64,000 nucleotides of DNA. Origin: Verrucomicrobiota bacterium. Lineage in GTDB: Bacteria > Verrucomicrobiota > Verrucomicrobiia > Palsa-1439. A program made the translations under genes and the position numbers. The DNA lies in NCBI GenBank assembly GCA_016871575.1, contig VHCW01000009.1, positions 1 through 64,000 on the forward strand, read 5' to 3'. This document shows positions 9,528-18,165 of the stretch, piece after piece. Under the pieces are notes generated by a model. The model ran no database searches, had not been told where the DNA came from, and worked only from the letters and a program-made list of their open reading frames with translations. Numbering within the stretch: position 1 is the stretch's first letter; every line of letters begins with the position of its first letter.

Positions 9528-10262
9528 GTGAGCACGCCCGACGCCACGAAGATCCCCCGCCACGTCGCCATCATCATGGACGGCAATGGTCGCTGGGCCA
9601 AGCAGCGCAGCCTGCCGCGGCTCGAAGGCCATCGCGCCGGCGCCGAGAGCGTGCGCGCCATCGTCCGCGCCTGCGGCGAACTCGGGATCGGCTATCTGAC
9701 GCTCTACGCGTTCTCCAGCGAGAACTGGCGACGCCCGAAAGCGGAGGTCACGGCGTTGATGGCCCTGCTGGAATTCTACCTGCAACGCGAAGTGGCGGAA
9801 CTGGACAAGAACAACGTCCGCCTCGCGGCCATCGGGCGGATCCATGAGCTTCCCGAAAGCGCCCAGCGCCAGCTCGACAAGAGCATCGAGGCGCTTCGCA
9901 AGAACACCGGCCTCACGCTCGTGCTCGCGCTCAGCTACGGCGGCCGCACCGAGATTGTGGACGCGGTCCGCAGCATCGCCCGCGATGCCAAGACCGGCGC
10001 GCTCGACATTGCCGACATCAACGAGGAACTGATCTCGCAGCGGCTTTACACGCGCGACATCCCCGATCCCGACCTGTTGGTGCGGACCAGCGGCGAGCTT
10101 CGCGTCAGCAATTTCCTGCTCTGGCAGATTTCCTACGCCGAAATCCACGTCACCGACACGCTCTGGCCTGATTTCCGCAAACCGCAACTGCTCGCCGCGC
10201 TTGACGACTACAGCAAACGCCAGCGCCGGTTCGGCCGCGTCGCCCCACTGGAGGGCAATTGA
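9528..10262 (+). CDS. uppS: Isoprenyl (undecaprenyl diphosphate) transferase
   Basis: A 244-residue cis-prenyltransferase that extends farnesyl diphosphate to the C55 lipid carrier used for peptidoglycan synthesis. 'VAIIMDGNGRWAKQR' carries the catalytic Asp (Asp18). 'LTLYAFSSENWRRP', 'LALSYGGRTEI' and 'PDPDLLVRTSGELRVSNFLLWQ' match the family. The GTG start at 9528 lies 1 nt after purA; upstream in-frame codons have no family similarity and overlap purA. Its stop overlaps the cdsA TTG start (TTGA). In many bacteria the next genes are cdsA, dxr and rseP; here the run is broken after cdsA. Confidence 0.95.
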   Translation: MSTPDATKIPRHVAIIMDGNGRWAKQRSLPRLEGHRAGAESVRAIVRACGELGIGYLTLYAFSSENWRRPKAEVTALMALLEFYLQREVAELDKNNVRLAAIGRIHELPESAQRQLDKSIEALRKNTGLTLVLALSYGGRTEIVDAVRSIARDAKTGALDIADINEELISQRLYTRDIPDPDLLVRTSGELRVSNFLLWQISYAEIHVTDTLWPDFRKPQLLAALDDYSKRQRRFGRVAPLEGN

Positions 10263-11197
10263 GCAATGGCGATGTAGCGGCGTCCGTCCCGGACGCTAAA
10301 TCCGAACAAGCCGCCGGGACCGCGGCCTCTACACCCCGCACCGGCTTTCGCTGGCGGCTGGTCAGTTCACTGGTGCTCTGGGGCATCATGCTCGCCGTCG
10401 TTTTCTGGCTGCCACCGACGGGGTTGTACGTGTTCATGAACATTGTCGTCGCGCTGGCTGTCTGGGAGTTCTACAAAATCTGCGAGGCGAAAGGGCTGCC
10501 GTCGTTCAAGATCTGGGGCGTCATCGGCACCGTGTCGTTGATTTCGGGAAGCTGGTTTTTCTTCGGCTCGCACCGCTTTGAGAAACTCTCGTACGACTTC
10601 GACATTGTCATCCTCATCGTTTTTGCCGTCGGCGTGTTTATCCGCCAATTCCCGCAGAAACTGAATCCGCGCGGCATCGAGACGATGGCGGTCACGCTGT
10701 TCGGCCTGATCTACGTCGGCTGGCTGGCCAACTTCATCACCCGCATCAACTTCGCCTATCGCCCGACGGAAGATGGCCGTTATTTCGTCATGTTGCTCGT
10801 GGTGGCCACCAAATTCACCGACATCGGCGCCTACCTTGTTGGCACCACCTTGGGACGCCATAAAATGATGCCGCGTCTCAGCCCGAAAAAAACATGGGAA
10901 GGCACCATCGGCGGCATCGTGCTTGCCGTCTTCGGTTCCCTGCTTTGTTGCCTGTGGCTCACGCCGGAAACGATGAAATTGCGCGGCGTGACTCCGACAC
11001 ACGCAGTCATCATCGGATTGTTGCTTGGCGTTGCCGCTGTGATCGGCGACCTCGCCGAGTCGCTCATCAAACGCGAAGCCGGCGTCAAGGACTCCAGCAA
11101 CGTCCTGCCCGGCCACGGCGGTTGCCTTGATATGATTGACAGTCTCCTCTTCACCGCGCCGTTGCTGTACGTCTATATGCGGCTCGTGCTGCCGTGA
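10259..11197 (+). CDS. cdsA: Phosphatidate cytidylyltransferase
   Basis: A 312-residue membrane enzyme making CDP-diacylglycerol from phosphatidate and CTP. Several hydrophobic helices are visible, and the C-terminal signature 'SLIKREAGVKDSSN' followed by 'LPGHGGCLDMIDSLLF' holds the metal-binding Asp. The start is TTG at 10259 overlapping the uppS stop; the nearby ATG at 10266 is out of frame and stops after two codons. The first 25 or so residues (Ala/Ser/Pro-rich) are encoded by a REP-like pair at 10273-10333, so this N-terminus looks acquired. The first membrane helix begins right after it. Last gene of the purA-uppS-cdsA unit. Confidence 0.93.
   Translation: MSNGDVAASVPDAKSEQAAGTAASTPRTGFRWRLVSSLVLWGIMLAVVFWLPPTGLYVFMNIVVALAVWEFYKICEAKGLPSFKIWGVIGTVSLISGSWFFFGSHRFEKLSYDFDIVILIVFAVGVFIRQFPQKLNPRGIETMAVTLFGLIYVGWLANFITRINFAYRPTEDGRYFVMLLVVATKFTDIGAYLVGTTLGRHKMMPRLSPKKTWEGTIGGIVLAVFGSLLCCLWLTPETMKLRGVTPTHAVIIGLLLGVAAVIGDLAESLIKREAGVKDSSNVLPGHGGCLDMIDSLLFTAPLLYVYMRLVLP
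10273..10333. repeat. REP-like inverted pair inside the cdsA N-terminus
   Basis: Bounded by TGTAG (10273-10277) and CTACA (10329-10333). Inside are GCGTCCG-TCC-CGGACGC (10280-10296) and the related half GCCGCCGGGACCGCGGC (10310-10326). The first half matches, with about two differences, the minus-strand monomer at 2089-2115. The two monomers face each other here and are back to back at 2089-2147. Confidence 0.65.
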
Positions 11198-11198
11198 T

Positions 11199-12185
11199 TC
11201 AGCCCAGCGCGACTGCGGCGAACGTGAAGTAAAACAACAGCGTAAAAATATCCGCCAACGCCAGCGTCACCGGCCCGGCGGCAATCTTCGGGTCCAGCCG
11301 CCGCGCGTGCAGCAAGGCCGGCACACTCAACCCCAGCAGGCACGCCGAGCACAACGACAACAAGATGCTCCCGCCAATCACCACCCCGGCCAAGCCATCG
11401 CCGCGCCACGCCCACACGATCAGTCCAACTGTCCCCCCGCAGGCTGCGCCCAGCAACAGCGCCGTCCCCAGTTCCCGCCGCAACTCGGTCGCATACCAAC
11501 GCAACGTCGGTCGCATCGTGCGCAACGCCTGGATCGTCACCGTCATGGATTGCATGCTGACACTCTCGCCGAGTCCCAGCACCAACGTGAGGAAAAACGC
11601 CAGCACAATGCTCTCGGCGATTGTGACGGCAAAAAAGCTGGCGAGCAGCGCGCAAAAGATGCCGCTGGCAACGGTGGGGACCAACCACGGAAACCGGACC
11701 CGGAACGCCCGCCACGGGGAGGCGTGCCGCACCTGCGAGACACGGAAGCCGATCGCTTCAAACAATTCGTCCATCTTCTCCCACTCGGCCAAGTCGAGCA
11801 CTTCCTCCGTGAACAAATTCACGTCCACCACCCCGACAATCCGTTGCTGTTCGTCCACCACGGGGAACGCCAGGAACTTGTGCATCACAAACAACTCGCA
11901 CGCATCAAAGATCGTGGCCGTGTGGTGGAGCGACACCACCCGCCGGCTCATGATTTCCGACAATGGCTGGCCGGGCTGCGCCGTCAGCAGCGCCCGCGTG
12001 GAGACCACGCCCACAAGCCGTTCTTCTTCATCCGCGACATAAAAGTAAATAATCCCCTCGCTGGGGATCCGTTGGCGGATCTGTTCCACTGCCTCCGAGA
12101 CTGTCAATGAGGCGCGCAACGACGCGACATCCTTGCGGACACGCGGCAGCACCGGCTCGGAAAAATGTTGGCCTCCTTCGAGCAT
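11199..12185 (-). CDS. MgtE-like magnesium transporter with CBS pair, lacking the N domain
   Basis: A 328-residue protein. Residues about 20-135 form two CBS domains ('IIYFYVADEEERLVGVVS', 'FLAFPVVDEQQRIVGVVD'). From about residue 175 there are five membrane helices of the MgtE type, including 'LGLGESVSMQSMTVTIQALR' in place of the usual glycine-rich pore segment, and 'DPKIAAGPVTLALADIF' near the end, with the Asp that lines the MgtE pore. The roughly 130-residue cytosolic N domain of classical MgtE is missing. Mg2+ or Co2+ transport is inferred from family. It is antiparallel to cdsA, with its stop 1 nt from the cdsA stop, and divergent from the large helicase gene. Confidence 0.8.
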   Translation of the reverse strand: MLEGGQHFSEPVLPRVRKDVASLRASLTVSEAVEQIRQRIPSEGIIYFYVADEEERLVGVVSTRALLTAQPGQPLSEIMSRRVVSLHHTATIFDACELFVMHKFLAFPVVDEQQRIVGVVDVNLFTEEVLDLAEWEKMDELFEAIGFRVSQVRHASPWRAFRVRFPWLVPTVASGIFCALLASFFAVTIAESIVLAFFLTLVLGLGESVSMQSMTVTIQALRTMRPTLRWYATELRRELGTALLLGAACGGTVGLIVWAWRGDGLAGVVIGGSILLSLCSACLLGLSVPALLHARRLDPKIAAGPVTLALADIFTLLFYFTFAAVALG

Positions 12186-12194
12186 TCGGCGGAC

Positions 12195-12223
12195 AACCTA
12201 CCTGAGTTCGCATCACATGGGAA
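12195..12223 (-). promoter_or_regulatory. Promoter of the mgtE-like gene
   Basis: On the minus strand, TTCCCA (12223-12218), 17 bp and TAGGTT (12200-12195), ending 9 bp before the ATG. The -35 match is modest; the placement matches other short-leader promoters in the window. Confidence 0.4.
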
Positions 12224-12281
12224 GCAATAACCGTTTGATTCTCGACAAGCGCGCGGCGATGTGGTGCGATGTGCGCGACCA

Positions 12282-15200
12282 ATGCCAAGCACACAAGAAC
12301 TCCTGGAATGCAGCCGGCGTGAGTTGCTGGATCTGTCCACGCGCAACCGGTTGCTCGCCGTGCCCGTGCAATCGAAGTCGGCGCGGATCGTCCAAGTTCA
12401 TGATGAGTTGAGCGAGCAGGTGTTCCGTCTCCTGGTCACCGACAAGAAGACGCTGAGTTTCTTGCCCGGTCGCGCCGGCGCGGATGCGGAGACGACGAAC
12501 GATGACGAAGTCGGTTTGCCGCAACCCGAAGAGGACGAGGCGCGCGACGCCAACACCGGCCTGCCGAAACGCCACATGGACGCGCGGCTCCAGACTGCGC
12601 TCACGCCGGAAGGCCTGCAGCGGCGGTTGCTGGCGCTGTTCCGCGACGCGCAGACCATCATGGAGGAACAGGGCGTCAACATCCTCTTCCTCGCGCTCGG
12701 CCAACTGAAATGGTTCGAGCGGGACCAGCCCGACACGCCCCGCTACGCGCCGTTGGTGCTCGTGCCGGTCGAGTTGCACCGCGACAGCGTCGCGGACCGG
12801 TTTCATCTGCACTGGCGGGAGGAGGACATCGAGGAAAACCTCTCGCTCGTGGCGAAACTCAAGACCGACTTCGACAGCACATTGCCGGAGTTCCCGTCGG
12901 AGGAGGAGTTCAGCGTGGACCGCTACTGCGCAGCCGTGGCGCAGGCCGTGGCCGGGATGACGAGTTGGGAGGTCTTGCCGAACGCGGTCGTGCTCGGCTT
13001 CTTCTCGTTCGCAAAGTTTCTCATGTACCGCGACCTCGACCCGGCCAACTGGCCGGATGGCGAGAAGCTGCTGCGCGACCCGTTCCTGACCGCGCTGCTG
13101 CAGGACGGATTTCCGGCGGCAGAACCGATTTTTCCAGACGATGCGCCCCTGGACGCGCTGATCCCCGCCGCGCGCCTTGATCACGTTGTGGACAGCGACA
13201 GCTCGCAGACACAGGCCATCGAACTGGTCCGACAAGGACGGAGCGTTGTCGTCCAAGGCCCGCCCGGCACCGGCAAGAGCCAATCCATCACCAACATCAT
13301 CGCCGCCGCGGTGCTCGACGGGAAACGCGTGCTGTTCGTCGCCGAGAAACTGGCCGCGCTCGAAGTCGTGAAACGCCGGCTGGAGCGCGAAGGGCTTGGC
13401 CCGCTCTGCCTCGAACTGCACAGCAACAAGGCGAACAAGCGCGCCGTGATCGAGGAGATCGGGCGGACGTGGAAACTGGGTCGTCCCCGCTCGTCGGACC
13501 TGGAAGCGTTGGTGCCGAAGCTCGAAGAGAGCCGGACCGTGCTGAACCGCCACGCCGCGTCACTCCACGAACAACTCTCGCCGAGCGGACTGAGCGCGTT
13601 CGCCATCGTCGGGCAATTGACGGCGCTCGGTGAACGCGGCGCGGAAGCGTCGGGACTCGTTTTCACCGGGGCCGAGAGCTGGACGCCGGAGCAGCGCGCC
13701 GAGCGGCGGCGGCTGATTGAGGAACTGGTCGAGCGGATCGGGCAGATTGGCGTGCCCGCCCAACATCCGTGGCGCGGCGCGTGCCGGGGAACGGTGCTGC
13801 GGATTGATCTCGAACCGCTGGCCGCGTGCATCCGCACATTGCGCGACCGGCTCGCCGCGATGCGCGAGACTTCGCAATCGCTGGCAACGACGATCTCCCA
13901 GTATCCGCCGTCCACGCTGACGCTCACCGGGGACCAACAGGTCATCGCCGGGCTTGTTGCCAGCGCGCCGACGCTGGACAAGTCAGCGTTGTGTCAGGGC
14001 GTCTGGAGCACGGGGCTGGCCGGGCTGCGCGACTTGGTCGCCAGCGGACGGTTGTACGCGGAGACGATCTCGGCGCTCGGCAGCCGCGTGACGGCGCCCA
14101 CTTGGGAACAGGATTTCTCCGGTGTCCGTTCACACATCGCGGCGCACGGCAAGTCGTGGCTCCGGTTCCTGAACGGCAACTACCGTCGCGCCCTGGCTGA
14201 GTTGCGCGGTGTGCTGACCGGCGAATTGCCCGGCGGGTTTACCGAGCGGCTGGCGTTGGTGGACCAGATCGTAGCGGGCCAACGCGCGTTGCGTGTCGTG
14301 CGCGGAGCCGACGGGCAGTCGGCATTCGGCGCATTGTGGCAGCGCGAGAAGTCCGACTGGGCGAAGCTGGAAGCCGTTGTGAACTGGGTCAGCCGGCAAG
14401 CCGAGGCCGGGCTGGACGAATCGTTCCGTCGGATGTTCGTGGGCGTACAGGACACGGCGTTGGTCGGGCGTCTGGCGGAGACGCTTGCCGGGCAACTTGC
14501 CGGGGTGCGGGAGGCGGCGGCGCAGGTTGTGAGCGATCTGGCGTTGGACTGCGGCGCGGCCTTTGGCGTGGCGAAGATCGAGGACGTGCCGCTTGATGCG
14601 CTCGCGCAACGGTGCAGCGTGTGGCTGGCGGACATGGAATCGTTGTCGAAGTGGAACAGCTACTTCGTGCGCGCCCGCCGCTCGCGGGAACTCGGCTTGG
14701 GGCCGCTCGTGGACCGCATGGAACAAGGCAACGCGCCGGCGCTGGATTGTTTCGACCGGATCTATTTCAGCCAGATGCTGCGCGAGGTGGCGCGACTGAA
14801 ACCGGAGTTGATGCAGTTCGACGGCGTGTTGCACGAGCGTCGGATTGCCGAGTTTCGGCAGCTCGACCGCGACCGCCTGACGCTGGCGAAGCTGCGGACG
14901 TTGCTGGCGCACAGCCAGCGGATGCCGGCGTCGAATTCGGGCGTCGGCGCGACGGGGCTGGTGAAGAGCGAGATGGAGCGAAAGCGCGGCCACCGCACCG
15001 TCCGTCGGTTGCTCAAGGACGCGGGGTCGGTCGTGCAGGCGATCAAGCCGGTGTTCATGATGAGTCCGTTGTCGGTGGCGCAATACTTGGAGCCGGGGGC
15101 GATTGAGTTTGATTTGTTGGTCGTGGACGAGGCCAGCCAGGTGCAACCGGTGGATGCGCTGGGGGCGATTGCGCGCTGCAAGCAGATCGTCGTGGTCGGC

Positions 15201-16985
15201 GACAGCAAGCAATTACCGCCGACCCGGTTCTTCGCGCGCCTGACCTCGGAGGCTGGGGATGACGAGGTCGAGGAATCGCAGGCGGCGGAGGTGAAGGACA
15301 TCGAGAGCATCCTCGGCCTCTGCTGTGCGCGCGGGCTGCCGCAGACGATGTTGCGCTGGCATTACCGCAGCCGGCACCACACGCTCATCGCGGTGTCGAA
15401 CCACGAGTTCTACGAGGACCGTTTGGTCATCATTCCCAGCCCGCACTCGGCGGCGGCAGGGCTGGGGCTGAAGTTTCATCACATTCCCGAAGGCGTTTTC
15501 GACAGCGGCGCCTCCGGCACGAACCGCGTGGAGGCGAAGGCAGTCTGCCGGGCGGTCATCGAGCACGCGCGGCGGACGCCGGAGTTGAGCCTCGGCGTGG
15601 CGGCGTTCTCGGTGCGCCAGCAACAGGCGATCCTCGACGAACTCGAACTGCTCCGGCGCGAGAACCCGGAGACGGAGCCGTTCTTCAACGACCACGCGAC
15701 GGAACCGTTCTTCGTCAAGAACCTCGAGAACGTGCAGGGCGACGAGCGCGACGTCATTTTCATCTCGGTCGGCTACGGGCGCGACGTGCGCGGGTTCCTC
15801 GCGATGCGTTTCGGGCCATTGAGCAACGAGGGCGGTGAGCGGCGCTTGAACGTATTGATCTCGCGCGCAAAGAAACGCTGCGAGGTCTTCTCCTCGATCA
15901 CCGCCGACGAGATTGATTTGGAACGCGCGTCGGGACGCGGCGTGCAGGCGTTGAAGACGTTCCTCGGTTTCGCCCAGACGGGCCGTCTCGATGTCGCGGC
16001 GGCTGCCAGCCAGGAGAAGCCGTCGCAGTTTGAGGAGGCAGTGCGCAAGGCGGTCGCGTCGCTCGGTTACGAGGCGCACCCGCAAGTGGGGATTGCCGGG
16101 TGTTTCATTGATCTGGCGGTGGTGGACCGAGAACGCGAAGGGCGTTACCTGCTCGGCATCGAGTGCGACGGCCCGGCGTATCATGCCTCCCGATCGGCGC
16201 GTGACCGCGACCGTCTCCGTCAGGCCGTGCTGGAGGACCACGGCTGGATCATCCACCGGATCTGGAGCACCGACTGGTTTCAGCGTCCCGCCGAGCAACT
16301 CCGCAAAGTGGCCGAGGCGATTGAACGCGCGAAAGTCGCGCTGGCCGAGAAGACGCCGCCCCCCAGCGTCAAAGCCGAGGAGACCATCGAGCGCGAAACC
16401 ACCCTGGCGGTGGACGCGGGCGGGCTGAACGCGTTGTCCACGCCGTACAAGATGGCGCGCCTCGCCGTGCCGCGGAATCGCGACCCGCACGAGCTGGCGA
16501 CGCGCGAGCTGGCCGACATGCTTTTCATGGTGGTCGAAGAGGAAGGCCCGATCCACGAGGACGAACTGGTCGTCCGTGTGCGCGACCTCTGGAACCTCCA
16601 GCGCGCTGGCGCCCGTGTTCAGGATGCGGTGGCGCGGGGCGTGCGCTCGCTGCTGGTCACCCAACGCTGCGTGCGCGAGGACGGCTTCCTGTCGTTACCC
16701 GGCGCAGCCGTTCCAGTCCGCAACCGCAAAGATGCGGACTCCGCCACACTGCGAAAGCCTGACATGCTTCCGCCAGCCGAGATTCGCGCGGCAATCCTGG
16801 CGTTGATTGATGCCCACCACGGCGCCACGGTCAGGGAGACACCCGTCGCAGTGGCCCGGATTCTCGGCTTCAAGACGACCAGCGGACCGTTGCGGGCGGT
16901 GATCGAAGCGCAGATTGCGCGGTTGGTCCAGCTTGGCGCGCTTCAGGAAACGGAGGAAATGCTCCGTCGCAGCGTAAAAGCTTGA
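12282..16985 (+). CDS. DUF4011 helicase with Vsr/MTES-like nuclease and DUF3320 domains (putative defence protein)
   Basis: A 1567-residue multidomain protein. The N-terminus ('LLDLSTRNRLL', 'ILFLALGQLKWFE', 'APLVLVPVEL') is DUF4011. A superfamily-1 helicase core follows: Walker A GPPGTGKS (326-333), Walker B 'VVDEAS' (Asp949, Glu950), 'VVVGDSKQLPP', 'VQGDERDVIFISVG' and 'LNVLISRAKKRCEVF'. Residues about 1250-1340 resemble a Vsr/REase-MTES nuclease ('FEEAV', 'CFIDLAVV', 'LGIECDGPAYH'), and about 1390-1480 fit DUF3320. The ATG at 12282 was chosen because DUF4011 begins immediately; an in-frame GTG at 12261 is less likely. From memory, single-protein DUF4011-helicase-Vsr proteins occur in anti-phage systems (Hhe type). 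No HEPN gene or methylase sits nearby. Domains are clear; the defence role is inference. Confidence 0.85.
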   Translation: MPSTQELLECSRRELLDLSTRNRLLAVPVQSKSARIVQVHDELSEQVFRLLVTDKKTLSFLPGRAGADAETTNDDEVGLPQPEEDEARDANTGLPKRHMDARLQTALTPEGLQRRLLALFRDAQTIMEEQGVNILFLALGQLKWFERDQPDTPRYAPLVLVPVELHRDSVADRFHLHWREEDIEENLSLVAKLKTDFDSTLPEFPSEEEFSVDRYCAAVAQAVAGMTSWEVLPNAVVLGFFSFAKFLMYRDLDPANWPDGEKLLRDPFLTALLQDGFPAAEPIFPDDAPLDALIPAARLDHVVDSDSSQTQAIELVRQGRSVVVQGPPGTGKSQSITNIIAAAVLDGKRVLFVAEKLAALEVVKRRLEREGLGPLCLELHSNKANKRAVIEEIGRTWKLGRPRSSDLEALVPKLEESRTVLNRHAASLHEQLSPSGLSAFAIVGQLTALGERGAEASGLVFTGAESWTPEQRAERRRLIEELVERIGQIGVPAQHPWRGACRGTVLRIDLEPLAACIRTLRDRLAAMRETSQSLATTISQYPPSTLTLTGDQQVIAGLVASAPTLDKSALCQGVWSTGLAGLRDLVASGRLYAETISALGSRVTAPTWEQDFSGVRSHIAAHGKSWLRFLNGNYRRALAELRGVLTGELPGGFTERLALVDQIVAGQRALRVVRGADGQSAFGALWQREKSDWAKLEAVVNWVSRQAEAGLDESFRRMFVGVQDTALVGRLAETLAGQLAGVREAAAQVVSDLALDCGAAFGVAKIEDVPLDALAQRCSVWLADMESLSKWNSYFVRARRSRELGLGPLVDRMEQGNAPALDCFDRIYFSQMLREVARLKPELMQFDGVLHERRIAEFRQLDRDRLTLAKLRTLLAHSQRMPASNSGVGATGLVKSEMERKRGHRTVRRLLKDAGSVVQAIKPVFMMSPLSVAQYLEPGAIEFDLLVVDEASQVQPVDALGAIARCKQIVVVGDSKQLPPTRFFARLTSEAGDDEVEESQAAEVKDIESILGLCCARGLPQTMLRWHYRSRHHTLIAVSNHEFYEDRLVIIPSPHSAAAGLGLKFHHIPEGVFDSGASGTNRVEAKAVCRAVIEHARRTPELSLGVAAFSVRQQQAILDELELLRRENPETEPFFNDHATEPFFVKNLENVQGDERDVIFISVGYGRDVRGFLAMRFGPLSNEGGERRLNVLISRAKKRCEVFSSITADEIDLERASGRGVQALKTFLGFAQTGRLDVAAAASQEKPSQFEEAVRKAVASLGYEAHPQVGIAGCFIDLAVVDREREGRYLLGIECDGPAYHASRSARDRDRLRQAVLEDHGWIIHRIWSTDWFQRPAEQLRKVAEAIERAKVALAEKTPPPSVKAEETIERETTLAVDAGGLNALSTPYKMARLAVPRNRDPHELATRELADMLFMVVEEEGPIHEDELVVRVRDLWNLQRAGARVQDAVARGVRSLLVTQRCVREDGFLSLPGAAVPVRNRKDADSATLRKPDMLPPAEIRAAILALIDAHHGATVRETPVAVARILGFKTTSGPLRAVIEAQIARLVQLGALQETEEMLRRSVKA

Positions 16986-17010
16986 GCTAATCGCTCAGGA
17001 TTCGTATGCT
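16982..17010 (+). promoter_or_regulatory. Promoter of dxr-rseP-ispG
   Basis: TTGAGC (16982-16987, inside the helicase stop region), 17 bp and TATGCT (17005-17010), ending 12 bp before the dxr ATG. The envelope genes can thus be expressed independently of the helicase gene. Confidence 0.5.
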
Positions 17011-17022
17011 GCGCCCGTTTTG

Positions 17023-18165
17023 ATGAAACCCAAGAACATCGTCCTGCTCGGTTGCACTGGCTCCATTGGCGTCAGTACGCAAAAAGTCGTCGCCGATCTG
17101 CCGGAACATTTCCGGCTCATTGGCATCGCGGCGCGCGGCGGCGTTGACGGCGCGGAGAAGGCATTCCGCCAGTTCAAGCCGAAGACGGTTGCCATGACCA
17201 ACCACTCGAAGGCCAAGGAACTCGAAACGCGCATTGGCCAGCCGGTGCTGACAGGCGAGCGCGGCCTCGTCGAACTCGCCACGATGCCGGAAGCCGATGT
17301 CGTGCTCATCGCCATCGTCGGCACGGCGGGCCTCGAACCGGCGCTGGCGGCGATTCGGGCGGGGAAAGACTTGGCGGTCGCGTCGAAGGAAATCCTCGTG
17401 ATGGCCGGTGAACTCGTGATGAGCGAGGCGCGCAAGCACGGCGTGAAGGTGTTGCCGGTGGACAGCGAGCACAGCGCGATTTACCAGTGCCTCGAAGGCC
17501 GCGATCCGGCCGACGTGAAACGATTGATTCTCACGGCGTCAGGCGGGCCGTTCCGGCAGACGCCGCGCGAGCAGTTCGAGCAGATCACAGTCGAACAGGC
17601 GCTGAAACATCCAAGCTGGAACATGGGCCAGAAAATCACGATTGACTCGGCCACGCTGTTCAACAAGGGCCTTGAGATGATCGAGGCGCGCTGGCTCTTC
17701 AACATCGAGATTGATCGCGTGGACGTGGTGGTGCATCCGCAAAGCGTCATTCACTCGATGGTCGAGTTCCGCGATGGCTCGATTCTCGCGCAACTCAGCG
17801 TGCCGGACATGCGTTATCCGATCCAATACGCGCTCACCTGCCCCCGCCGGTTGCCGAACTCGATTCCGCCGACCGACCTCGCCAAGATCGCCGCGCTCAC
17901 CTTCGAGATGCCGGACCCGGGCAAGTTCACGTCGTTGCGGCTGGCGCGCGAAGCGGGACGCGCCTGCGGCACGATGCCGGCGGTGTTCAACGCGGCCAAC
18001 GAAGTCGCCGTGGCCCGGTTCGTGGACCGCCAGATTCAGTTCACGCAGATCTTCGAGACCGTCGAAAAGGTGATGGGGGCGCATCGCGTGGTTGCGTCGC
18101 CGTCGTTGGACGCTATATTGGAGGCCGACCAATGGGCCAGAAAGGAAGCAGCGCGTGTCATTTGA
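17023..18165 (+). CDS. dxr: 1-deoxy-D-xylulose 5-phosphate reductoisomerase
   Basis: A 380-residue NADPH- and metal-dependent enzyme making 2-C-methyl-D-erythritol 4-phosphate, the committed MEP-pathway step. 'LLGCTGSIGVSTQKV' is the NADPH-binding start, 'ASKEILVMAGELV' and 'VLPVDSEHSAIYQCL' carry the substrate and metal residues (Asp-Ser-Glu-His), and 'LTASGGPFR', 'HPSWNMGQKITIDSATLFNKG' (in two parts) and 'HPQSVIHSMVEF' complete the family signature. Start ATG 17023; a TTG just before it would add one residue. The end overlaps rseP by 11 nt. This is the second half of the conserved uppS-cdsA-dxr-rseP group. Confidence 0.96.
   Translation: MKPKNIVLLGCTGSIGVSTQKVVADLPEHFRLIGIAARGGVDGAEKAFRQFKPKTVAMTNHSKAKELETRIGQPVLTGERGLVELATMPEADVVLIAIVGTAGLEPALAAIRAGKDLAVASKEILVMAGELVMSEARKHGVKVLPVDSEHSAIYQCLEGRDPADVKRLILTASGGPFRQTPREQFEQITVEQALKHPSWNMGQKITIDSATLFNKGLEMIEARWLFNIEIDRVDVVVHPQSVIHSMVEFRDGSILAQLSVPDMRYPIQYALTCPRRLPNSIPPTDLAKIAALTFEMPDPGKFTSLRLAREAGRACGTMPAVFNAANEVAVARFVDRQIQFTQIFETVEKVMGAHRVVASPSLDAILEADQWARKEAARVI

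Noticed and set aside
16734-16744. GCGGACTCCGC palindrome in the helicase gene as another dispersed repeat
   Set aside because: Only 5-bp arms and no related copy found in the window; likely chance in GC-rich coding DNA.
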